From a virus: DNA of 36,421 nucleotides. Of the stretch, positions 29,691-36,186 are shown piece after piece (positions within the stretch are counted from its first letter, which is position 1; each line of letters opens with the position of its first letter). The stretch is taken from the IMG/VR virus record IMGVR_UViG_3300025164_000390, positions 1 to 36,421 of that record; one strand, 5' to 3'. The notes beneath the pieces were generated by a model, which saw nothing but the letters and a program-made list of their open reading frames with translations, was not told the origin of the DNA and made no database searches. Both the position numbers and the translations under genes were made by a program.

Positions 29691-30086
29691 ATGAAAGCTA
29701 AACGGGTAACGAGGATCGTGCTGTGGATGACGGAGGAAGAAGCGCAGAGAGCAGTGATAAACGTGACGGATGCGCAGATCGCCATCCATGCAGCGCTGCG
29801 TGAGAATGAGCCGCTGACCATTACAGAACTGATCGAGCAAAATGCGCCACGTCTGCTTGCCGCGCCAGGTGGCGACGGCAAAGGCAGAAAGAAGCACAAG
29901 GTAACCCGGGTCAAGTCGCCCAAGTTGCCCAGGTCGAGCAAGCGGAAGCCGATGAAGAAACCGGCGCCTAAAGAGTGCCCGTTCTGCCACGAGATGAAAA
30001 GCCCGTTTGGGTTCAAGAAGCATTTGGCGTCGTGCGACCGGCTTCACAACATGCAGCCCAAGGCGCTGGTTGAGAATGGAATCTAG
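29691..30086 (+). CDS. Basic protein with a C-terminal zinc finger
   Basis: 131 residues from ATG 29691; the upstream extension translates a hairpin. It has an N-terminal alpha/beta part (RVTRIVLWMTEEEAQRAVINV) with a helical segment (PLTITELIEQNAPRLLA), a very basic middle (about residues 78-100) and a C-terminal finger CPFCHEMKSPFGFKKHLASC. The C-x2-C...H-x4-C spacing fits a single zinc site. It probably binds DNA or RNA. No family is identified. Confidence 0.6.
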   Translation: MKAKRVTRIVLWMTEEEAQRAVINVTDAQIAIHAALRENEPLTITELIEQNAPRLLAAPGGDGKGRKKHKVTRVKSPKLPRSSKRKPMKKPAPKECPFCHEMKSPFGFKKHLASCDRLHNMQPKALVENGI

Positions 30087-30091
30087 TCCTC

Positions 30092-30598
30092 ATGGGAATT
30101 TGTGAAGCTGACCTGGAGCGGCTGCATCGGGTGAACCAGGAGCTTGACCGGCGATGGCGGCAGTGGTGGGTCTTTCGGAGCGCGGTCGAGGGCGGGGATC
30201 CACGCCGGCAGTTGGCGAACGCGGTCGAGTTGCAGGTGATGTGGCGGCTGGAGGAGCGCGGGCACCTGGCCGTGCGCCAGAGGCACAAGGCGCATTTCGA
30301 TCTGAATGTGCAGGGGGTGCGAGTCGAGGTCAAGGTCAGCCGGTGGGATGGCAGCCGGTACGAGGCGAACCTGCACAATAATGAGGCCGACGTGCTGGTG
30401 TTCGGCTGCCTGGACGGGGATGTGCATTTTTTCGTGATGCCGTTCGAGCAGGTGGCCGGGCGGACGGTGATCAAGGTGCCGTGCCACGATCCACGCGATT
30501 ACGCGCGGTGGACTATGTTCTATGAGAATTGGGAGCTGGTTGACGAGCTGGTGCGTGCCGGGCGCAATCCCTGGCAATTGAGTTTGTGGGGAGGCTGA
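30092..30598 (+). CDS. PD-(D/E)XK-like nuclease
   Basis: 168 residues. The catalytic pattern E46 (NAVELQVMWRLEERG), D70 (HFDLNVQGV) and E79-V-K81 (VRVEVKVSRW) is the classical PD-(D/E)XK arrangement, followed by EADVLVFGCLDGDVHFFVMP, a typical core strand pair. Such proteins include small restriction-like and Holliday-junction nucleases; a substrate cannot be assigned. It lies 6 bases past the zinc-finger gene. Confidence 0.65.
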   Translation: MGICEADLERLHRVNQELDRRWRQWWVFRSAVEGGDPRRQLANAVELQVMWRLEERGHLAVRQRHKAHFDLNVQGVRVEVKVSRWDGSRYEANLHNNEADVLVFGCLDGDVHFFVMPFEQVAGRTVIKVPCHDPRDYARWTMFYENWELVDELVRAGRNPWQLSLWGG

Positions 30599-30602
30599 CG
30601 TG

Positions 30603-30719
30603 ATGACTCATTTCATCGGTTACGGCACGCTGGAAGAGTGGGCGGAGGCCGTGTCGATCATGAAATGTGGGCGCGAAAGCAGAGGTGGCAAATGCTTGAT
30701 AGAACGCTCGATTATATGA
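30603..30719 (+). CDS. Small protein, 38 residues
   Basis: ATG 30603 with GGAGG 8 bases upstream. It begins MTHFIGYGTLEEWAEAV. It overlaps the next gene by 28 bases in another frame. The ribosome site supports translation; function is unknown. Confidence 0.42.
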   Translation: MTHFIGYGTLEEWAEAVSIMKCGRESRGGKCLIERSII

Positions 30720-31387
30720 AATATCGCTGGTACATGCTGTGCGCTGAGGTCTGGCTGGCATTGCAGCGCGATCGAGACCTGGCGATTGCCGAGACGCTGT
30801 TCCACGCCAACCGCTATGCCATGCAGCACAAGCACAGCGCGCAGGCAAGCCGCATCTATACGCTCAAGAATCACATCATCGCGTACTTTTACCAACATTA
30901 CTGTTCGTCTGTGACGATCTCACGCCAGTCATTCGAGTGCTGGTCGTGCGGCGGGACGGGTTGGTATGACACAGACCGCGAGTGCTGGAAGTGCGGCGGG
31001 ACGGGCGTTTACCGCTCGACGCTGCTCTACCGCTTCGTGTTCAATATCGGCAGTCAATCCTTTGTGTGGCACCAGCCCAAGGCGCTCATGATGTTCCCCG
31101 TGACGCTGACCACGGACGACGTGGGCAGGTACGATGAGCGGCAAAGCCAGCCCGTGCCTGGCCGTTTCAATCCCGATGTGGCGATTGCGCGCATGGCGGC
31201 TTACGCACCGGAGATCATTTATCACATGATGCCGTCGTTGATGCAGGCGATCCGGTGTGACGTGTTCGATTTGCCCATCAGCCTGAGAGGCTGGTGGAGC
31301 GCATTTAGTTTTGATTGGGGATACCGCCTGTCACATCGTGGTCAATCGCCCTATCGAGATGACGACGACGAAATGTCAGGGCTATAG
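30692..31387 (+). CDS. Protein with two CxxCGGTG zinc-ribbon motifs
   Basis: 231 residues from ATG 30692, preceded by AGAGGTGG. A helical N-terminal 75 residues is followed by a paired DnaJ-like motif, C83-W-S-C86-GGTG and C98-W-K-C101-GGTG, which should bind one zinc. The remaining 120 residues are mixed. DnaJ-type knuckles usually hold partner proteins or nucleic acid. No family is recognised. Confidence 0.62.
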   Translation: MLDRTLDYMKYRWYMLCAEVWLALQRDRDLAIAETLFHANRYAMQHKHSAQASRIYTLKNHIIAYFYQHYCSSVTISRQSFECWSCGGTGWYDTDRECWKCGGTGVYRSTLLYRFVFNIGSQSFVWHQPKALMMFPVTLTTDDVGRYDERQSQPVPGRFNPDVAIARMAAYAPEIIYHMMPSLMQAIRCDVFDLPISLRGWWSAFSFDWGYRLSHRGQSPYRDDDDEMSGL

Positions 31388-31396
31388 GATGATTAC

Positions 31397-31576
31397 ATGG
31401 AGAATCCAACTGCGACTGTTCTATGGCAACGTGGTATACGCCTACAGGTCATTCAGGATCAACTCGACGCGGAGAGAATTACAAAAGAAGAAGCACTCGA
31501 ACTCTTGGCGCTACCGTTGTCGCCTGGAAAAGGCGATCCGATAGATGATTCGCAATTATTGATTGTTCGCCAATGA
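31397..31576 (+). CDS. Small protein, 59 residues
   Basis: ATG 31397 with AGGA 7 bases upstream, stop TGA shared with the ATG of the helicase frame (ATGA at 31573). It begins MENPTATVLWQRGIRLQV and has a helix (AERITKEEALELLAL). Compact position and frame suggest a real gene. No function is inferred. Confidence 0.58.
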   Translation: MENPTATVLWQRGIRLQVIQDQLDAERITKEEALELLALPLSPGKGDPIDDSQLLIVRQ

Positions 31577-33105
31577 CTGGATTCTCGCCTTCGCGGGACA
31601 TAAACAGGATTACTTTACCTATGCCGAACCAGGTCAAGCAGGGTCTTGAAGTGGTTGTCATGGCGCCACATAGCATCGAGGCGGAGGAGTCGGTGCTTGG
31701 GTCGGTGTTGATTGATCCGGCGGTGCTGCGCGACGTAGGCAAGATGCTGAGTGTGTCTGACTTTTTCATCATCAAGAATGGCTGGGTATTTGACGCGATG
31801 CTGGACATTGCAGCGGGTGGCGAGCCGGTGGATTTTCTAACGCTGTGCAACAAGCTGGAGATGCGCGGCCAACTGGCCGAGGTGGGCGGGGCGGCGTACA
31901 TCAGCCACTTGATCAATGTGGTGCCGACGGCGATCCACGCGGATGGATACGCGCGGATCGTCAAGGAAAAGTCGGTGCGCCGGCGGGGACTGGGCCTGGC
32001 TTCGGACCTGGCGGAGCGGATGTATGACGAGACGGCTTCTCCCTTCATCGGGCTGGACCACTTTCACAACCGGGCCAAAGCAATGCGAGTGAGTGAGGCG
32101 GCGCGGATGGGCGGGGAGATCCCGGTCATTTCGGCGGATGAGATTTTGAGGGCCGAGTATCCAGCGCCGTACCTTGCCGTGGAGGGGATGCTGACGAGCG
32201 GGATGGCGATGCTGGGGGCGAAGGCGAAGCAGCACAAATCGTGGATGGCGCTGCAATTGTTGTGCGCGATCTCGTCGCCGAGCGGGTATTTCATGGGCCG
32301 GAAGCTGGAGCACGGGCGGGTGCTGTACGTGACGCTCGAGCTGACGCTGCGGGAATTGAAGAATCGGATGACGGCGCAAAGCTGGCCGGGCCAGTTGCCG
32401 TTCGACGTGATCACGCCCGAGACGTATCAGGAACGCCTCGGGGATATTTCCAGGTCGGGAGCGGACACGCTGTGCAAGTTGATGCTGGATAGTGATTACC
32501 GCATGGCGGTGATCGACCCGTTCAACCTGGCGATGGCGTATGGCAACACGGATATGTATGACCTGGTGGCGATGACGGAGGCGATGGCGCGGCTGCAGCG
32601 CTTTGGGGTGGAGCACGACCGGGTGATCCTGTTCGTGGTGCATTATCCGAAGGAATTGCGCGAGGCGCACGATCCATTTGCGGACATGATGGGCACGATC
32701 GGGATCGGGAACTCGGCGGGGACGGCGTGGGGCATTTACCGCGAGCGCGGCCAGCAGATGGCGGAAATGGTTATCTCGGGCCGGAATCTGCCGGAGGAGT
32801 TGTGCCTGGCGGTGCGGTTCGACCGGCAGACGTGCACGTGGGTGTACGAGGGCAAGGCGACGGACCTGGTGATGACGGAGCAGCGGGTGGAGATCTTGCG
32901 GGTGCTGGCGCTGAATGGGCCGCAGACGCACAAGCAGATCGCGGAGCTGGTGGGGCAGAACGGGGGGAACGTGTCCCGGCGCATCAGCGACTTGATGCGC
33001 GAGGAGATGATCGAGGAGGTCACCAGCGGGACACGCAGGCAATTTAATCTGACAGACGATGGCAAGCTCAGGCTGGAGGAGTTTGACCGGAGCAATCGAA
33101 AGTAG
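31573..33105 (+). CDS. Replicative helicase chimera: DnaB N-domain, RecA-like ATPase, winged helix
   Basis: 510 residues. Residues about 31-130 are the DnaB N-terminal domain (PHSIEAEESVLGSVLIDPAV, EVGGAAYISHLINVVPTA). The central ATPase is of the RepA/AAA_25 type, with a degenerate Walker A GAKAKQHKS (215-223) and Walker B MAVIDPF (311-317), and includes VLYVTLELTLRELKNRM. The last 75 residues form a winged helix (LALNGPQTHKQIAELVGQNG). It probably unwinds the phage origin, which lies just downstream. The start is uncertain: ATG 31573, 31621 or 31660. A bipartite element overlaps the first of these regions. Confidence 0.78.
   Translation: MTGFSPSRDINRITLPMPNQVKQGLEVVVMAPHSIEAEESVLGSVLIDPAVLRDVGKMLSVSDFFIIKNGWVFDAMLDIAAGGEPVDFLTLCNKLEMRGQLAEVGGAAYISHLINVVPTAIHADGYARIVKEKSVRRRGLGLASDLAERMYDETASPFIGLDHFHNRAKAMRVSEAARMGGEIPVISADEILRAEYPAPYLAVEGMLTSGMAMLGAKAKQHKSWMALQLLCAISSPSGYFMGRKLEHGRVLYVTLELTLRELKNRMTAQSWPGQLPFDVITPETYQERLGDISRSGADTLCKLMLDSDYRMAVIDPFNLAMAYGNTDMYDLVAMTEAMARLQRFGVEHDRVILFVVHYPKELREAHDPFADMMGTIGIGNSAGTAWGIYRERGQQMAEMVISGRNLPEELCLAVRFDRQTCTWVYEGKATDLVMTEQRVEILRVLALNGPQTHKQIAELVGQNGGNVSRRISDLMREEMIEEVTSGTRRQFNLTDDGKLRLEEFDRSNRK
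31595..31622 (-). repeat. Bipartite dispersed element, copy 10
   Basis: On the - strand ATAGGTAAAGTAAT, five bases, TTATGTCCC. It lies at the helicase start, where its CTAT end overlaps the ATG 31621 candidate. Confidence 0.85.
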
Positions 33106-33112
33106 AGTCAGG

Positions 33113-33502
33113 ATGATAGTCAACATCAGGTGTGCGAGATGTAAGTCACCGTTGGAGATACGCGGTGGCTCTTGGATGCAGAATGTTTCGGAATTGGAGT
33201 TTGAGGTCTTGCCATGCGAGAACTGCATCGAATTGGCAATAGAGAAATCAGCGGAGGGCCGCCCAACTCCCGTTTCAGATGACGCGGACAATGACGATCT
33301 AACTGAATCGGAATTATCGAACGATGAGCTGGATGACCCACGCATGGATGAATTTGGACGTTATGTTGTTGTAGGTTGTTGTAGGTTGTTGTACCCTGTT
33401 GTAGGTGTTGTAGGTTGTTGTAGGGTGTGGATAACTCGTGGGGGGGCCTTTGCCCCTACAACACCTACAACAAATTTCAAAAAGTTATGTACTAATCAAT
33501 GA
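33113..33502 (+). CDS. Zinc-ribbon protein running into the iterons
   Basis: 129 residues from ATG 33113. A four-cysteine ribbon is visible (IRCARC near residue 7 and PCENC near 37), then an acidic segment (VSDDADNDDLTESELSNDEL). From about residue 86 on (VVVGCCRLLYPVVGVVGCCR) the protein merely translates the 10-bp iterons, so the end is probably not functional and the gene may really finish near 33370. It resembles small phage replication or transcription accessory proteins. The start site is weak (CAGG). Confidence 0.5.
   Translation: MIVNIRCARCKSPLEIRGGSWMQNVSELEFEVLPCENCIELAIEKSAEGRPTPVSDDADNDDLTESELSNDELDDPRMDEFGRYVVVGCCRLLYPVVGVVGCCRVWITRGGAFAPTTPTTNFKKLCTNQ
33367..33425 (+). repeat. 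Six direct iterons of about 10 bp (TGTTGTAGGT)
   Basis: Units start at 33367, 33377, 33387, 33397, 33406 and 33416; five end in AGG and one is TGTTGTACCC. The one-turn period and the DnaA box right after them are typical of an origin. Confidence 0.85.
33426..33434 (-). promoter_or_regulatory. DnaA box
   Basis: TGTGGATAA, the exact complement of the TTATCCACA consensus. It is directly adjacent to the last iteron. Confidence 0.8.
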
Positions 33503-33571
33503 TGATGCGGATTGTACCCATTTTAACCGATCTACAACTCGATCTACAACAGGGTACAACAGGGTACAACA
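33455..33571 (-). repeat. Inverted iterons (CTACAACA/GTACAACA)
   Basis: CCTACAACA twice in tandem (33455 and 33464), then CGATCTACAACT/A (33528 and 33540) and GGGTACAACA twice (33552 and 33562). They are complementary to the 33367-33425 units, including the TGTTGTACCC variant. Confidence 0.78.
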
Positions 33572-33645
33572 ATATAACTGGATTAGGAATTGTAAAGTTA
33601 TTAGAGGCAAGCAAAACGGATGAGTAGGAAGATACGGAGGTATAA

Positions 33646-33897
33646 ATGCCAGCAGGACCATTGAAACGTATCGGACAATTTCTGCGTGAGGCGACGACTT
33701 GTCCAGTGTGTGGCAGGTCAAAAATGGTGATGGCTACCGGATGGCGCGGGCATGGAACTGGTCAGCATGGATCGGCTCATTATGATGCTACCAGCCATGA
33801 GCCAATCAGCACAGAAACACACTGCACTTGTCCAGGCGGGCCATGTGATGTTGCCGGACTCTTGAAATCGCAGGCGGCAAGCGAAACGGCTGAGTAG
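33646..33897 (+). CDS. Small Cys-rich protein
   Basis: 83 residues with a strong GGAGGT site 7 bases before the ATG. CPVCGRS near residue 19 and CTCPGGPC near residue 60 supply up to five Cys, plus several His (HGTGQHGSAH), so it is a probable zinc binder. It is a translated gene by codon use and ribosome site; function is unknown. Confidence 0.6.
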   Translation: MPAGPLKRIGQFLREATTCPVCGRSKMVMATGWRGHGTGQHGSAHYDATSHEPISTETHCTCPGGPCDVAGLLKSQAASETAE

Positions 33898-33918
33898 GCA
33901 GATGAGGTAACAGTCCAC

Positions 33919-34137
33919 GTGAGTATTGAACGTCGTACAACGAATCCAGGCAGGCGCGAACGAGAGGCTGGAAAACGCCATAGGCGTGCCCGTTACTGGG
34001 ATTCCAGGATGGGAGCGGGGGCGACACCGTTGAAGCTCGGGCGCAAACACGCTGGTCGTCACGCTGGTCGTTGGTTCAAGAAAAGTCTGGCTGTGGCCGA
34101 TGCGCTGATTACAGCGGATGCGCTGAGTACAGCGTAG
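33919..34137 (+). CDS. Small basic protein with a repeat-coded C-terminus
   Basis: 72 residues from GTG 33919, Arg/Lys-rich. Its last 12 residues (ADALITADALSTA) translate two GTAC hairpins. GAGG lies about 10 bases upstream. The repeat-derived end lowers confidence that the full frame is functional. Confidence 0.38.
   Translation: MSIERRTTNPGRREREAGKRHRRARYWDSRMGAGATPLKLGRKHAGRHAGRWFKKSLAVADALITADALSTA
34103..34134. repeat. Two GTAC hairpins
   Basis: CGCTGATTACAGCG (34103-34116, loop variant ATTA) and CGCTGAGTACAGCG (34121-34134). They lie at the end of the small basic gene and before the HerA-like gene. Confidence 0.75.
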
Positions 34138-34150
34138 GGCCGAAACGCCG

Positions 34151-34192
34151 GGGGGGAGCGTGCGCTGGAGTGTCGCTCGTAGGTCTCCCCCC
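34151..34192. other. G/C stem upstream of the HerA-like gene
   Basis: 8-bp stem GGGGGGAG/CTCCCCCC with a 26-base loop in the leader of the gene at 34218. It could influence translation; weak evidence. Confidence 0.3.
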
Positions 34193-34217
34193 ACGCTTGC
34201 TGCATGTAGGTTAGATT

Positions 34218-35921
34218 ATGGTTAAATCGCAGACGTTCAGCATTGGCAAAGTGGCGGATTCGGGTGCTGTGCCACTCCGGGTTGACTTGCCGCGCCTGGT
34301 GGATACGCGGATGCTGATCCAGGCGAACAGCGGCGGCGGCAAGAGTTGGCTGCTGCGCCTGATGGCCGAGCAGGTGGCCGACAAGGTGCAGATCATTCTG
34401 CTGGACCCGGAGGGGGAGTTTGCGACGCTGCGCGAAAAGATTGACATCGCGCTGGTGGGCCAGGGCGGGGAGATCGCTGCGGACGTGCGATCGGCCGCGC
34501 TGCTGGCACGCAAGGTGATCGAGAAGCGCATCTCGGTGATCGTGGACTTGTACGATTTGAAGCTGCCTGACCGGCGGCGGTACGTGCGGCTGTTTCTGGA
34601 GGCGTTGATGAGCGTGCCGCGCGCGCAATGGCACCAGGTGCTCGTCATCCTGGACGAGGCGCACATCTTTGCGCCTGAAAAGTCGGCCGGGGAGTCGGAG
34701 GCGACGAGCGCCGTGATCTCGCTGATGTCGCAGGGGCGCAAGCGAGGTTTCGCGGGGATTATCTCGACGCAGCGGCTGAGCAAGCTGCACAAGGACGTGG
34801 CGGCGGAGACGAATAATGTGGTCATCGGGCGCACGTGGCTGGACGTGGATCAGCAGCGGGCGGGGGATCTGCTGGGGATGAACAAGGCGGATCGGCAGGC
34901 ATTGCGGGACCTGGCGCCGGGCGAGTTTTTTGCGTTCGGGCCGTCGCTGAGCGTGGCGGGCGTGGTTCGATTCAGGTCTGATCAGGTGGCGACGACGCAC
35001 CCGAAGGCGGGCGAACGGCACACGATGGAAGTGCCGGAATCGTCGGCGGCAATTCGGGAGATTGTGGCGCAGATCGGCGACTTGCCGAAGCAGGCCGCGG
35101 AGGAGGCGCATACGCTGGCGGACGCTCAGCGCAGGATCGCAGAGCTGGAGCGGCAGATCAGGGCGCGGCCCATCCAGGTGGAACAGAAGGTTGAGACGCG
35201 CGTGGAGCGAGTAGAGGTTCCCGTGCTGAAGAATGACGAGGCGGGCAAGCTGCTGAATACGGCGCGGGATCTGTCCGAGCTGGGCGCTCAACTGGCGTCT
35301 CTCTCGTCCGAGATCCGGAAGGCGGTAGACGACGCGGCGCGGATGAGGACGATGCCGGTGCGTGCGATTGCGACGGTGGCGCCGCCTCGAGCGGCCGGCG
35401 GCGCGGCGCGCCTTCGACCGGCGAGCGAGGCAGGGGAGATAAGAGATATTATATTACGCTCCGGCGAGCGCAAGATGCTGCAGGCATTGGCAGCACGTTA
35501 TCCGGCCCGGTATACGCGCTCGCAGTTGGGGACGCTGGCAGGTTTCACGCCGAGCGGGGGGACGTTCGGGAATTATTTTGGAACGCTGAAGCGGATGGAG
35601 TTCCTCGTCGAAGCGGGGCGGGACGTGGAGATCACGCAGGCGGGGCTGGATTACCTGGGCGCGGACGTGCCGCCGAGGCCGGAGACGACGGGCGAGCTGT
35701 TGGCGATGTGGAAGGGGGCGCTGCGTGAGGGGGAGCGCAAGATGCTCGACGAGCTCGTGGAGGTATACCCAGATGGGCTATCGTTCGAGGAGTTGGGGGA
35801 GCGGACGGGGTTCACGGCGAGCGGGGGCACGTTCGGGAATTACCTGGGGACGCTGAGGCGGAACGGGCTGGTCGAGACGAGCGGCCGGCAGGCGAAGGCC
35901 AGCGCGACGCTGTTTGTTTAG
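34218..35921 (+). CDS. HerA-like ATPase with duplicated C-terminal winged helix
   Basis: 567 residues. The ATPase domain has Walker A NSGGGKS (37-43), the DPEGEF motif (63-68) typical of HerA/FtsK-like pumps, Walker B VILDEAHIF (143-151) and the sensor ISTQRL. A coiled-coil segment (about 300-335) precedes two copies of a wHTH unit: GERKMLQALAARYPARYTRS near residue 419 and GERKMLDELVEVYPDGLSFE near residue 505, each ending in SGGTFGNY(F/L)GTL. HerA proteins move DNA with nucleases or in defence complexes; the partner here is not evident. A bipartite element is embedded in frame near residue 410. Confidence 0.75.
   Translation: MVKSQTFSIGKVADSGAVPLRVDLPRLVDTRMLIQANSGGGKSWLLRLMAEQVADKVQIILLDPEGEFATLREKIDIALVGQGGEIAADVRSAALLARKVIEKRISVIVDLYDLKLPDRRRYVRLFLEALMSVPRAQWHQVLVILDEAHIFAPEKSAGESEATSAVISLMSQGRKRGFAGIISTQRLSKLHKDVAAETNNVVIGRTWLDVDQQRAGDLLGMNKADRQALRDLAPGEFFAFGPSLSVAGVVRFRSDQVATTHPKAGERHTMEVPESSAAIREIVAQIGDLPKQAAEEAHTLADAQRRIAELERQIRARPIQVEQKVETRVERVEVPVLKNDEAGKLLNTARDLSELGAQLASLSSEIRKAVDDAARMRTMPVRAIATVAPPRAAGGAARLRPASEAGEIRDIILRSGERKMLQALAARYPARYTRSQLGTLAGFTPSGGTFGNYFGTLKRMEFLVEAGRDVEITQAGLDYLGADVPPRPETTGELLAMWKGALREGERKMLDELVEVYPDGLSFEELGERTGFTASGGTFGNYLGTLRRNGLVETSGRQAKASATLFV
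35432..35456 (-). repeat. Bipartite dispersed element, copy 11, inside the HerA-like gene
   Basis: On the - strand GCGTAATATAAT, five bases, TTATCTCCC. In frame, encoding EIRDIILRS. Confidence 0.65.
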
Positions 35922-35943
35922 TTGGGTCACTTACTCAAAAGCT

Positions 35944-36147
35944 ATGAACACAAATGGGATTCGTGTAAAACCGGAGCCATATTGTCCAAAGTGTGGGGCC
36001 AAGATGGTGTTACGTCGCCCAAAGAGTAATCAACGTTGGCATCCGTTTTGGGGTTGCCCGGATTGGCCTGATTGTGATGGGAAGCGCCAAATCAATGACG
36101 ACGGTTTGCCCGAACAGGATGATGAAGAATTGGAAAGCGCGGCCTAA
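35944..36147 (+). CDS. Topoisomerase-type zinc-ribbon protein
   Basis: 67 residues from ATG 35944. The pattern CPKCGAKMVLRRPKSNQ...FWGCPDWPDC is that of the C4 zinc ribbon at the end of bacterial topoisomerase I, here as a stand-alone protein. Its acidic tail (EQDDEELESAA) follows. It probably binds single-stranded DNA. It lies between the HerA-like and ParB genes. The start is chosen for family length; the SD is weak. Confidence 0.65.
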   Translation: MNTNGIRVKPEPYCPKCGAKMVLRRPKSNQRWHPFWGCPDWPDCDGKRQINDDGLPEQDDEELESAA

Positions 36148-36186
36148 CTCACTTCATGGGCCGCCCGTACACAAAAGGAGAGTGCG

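Larger units (their letters stand above)
33367..33571. other. Candidate replication origin
   Basis: The order is six direct iterons, a perfect DnaA box, a GC hairpin region, two inverted units, a roughly 50-base AT-rich stretch (33473-33527), then four inverted units at 33530-33571. It lies between the helicase gene and the HerA/ParB genes. Iterons in opposite orientation around an AT-rich element beside a DnaA box support an origin. The initiator protein is not identified. Confidence 0.65.

Noticed and set aside
33367-33425. TGTTGTAGG repeats as CRISPR or coding repeat
   Set aside because: Units are 10 bp and contiguous. The translated tail of the gene is low complexity, so an origin function is more likely.
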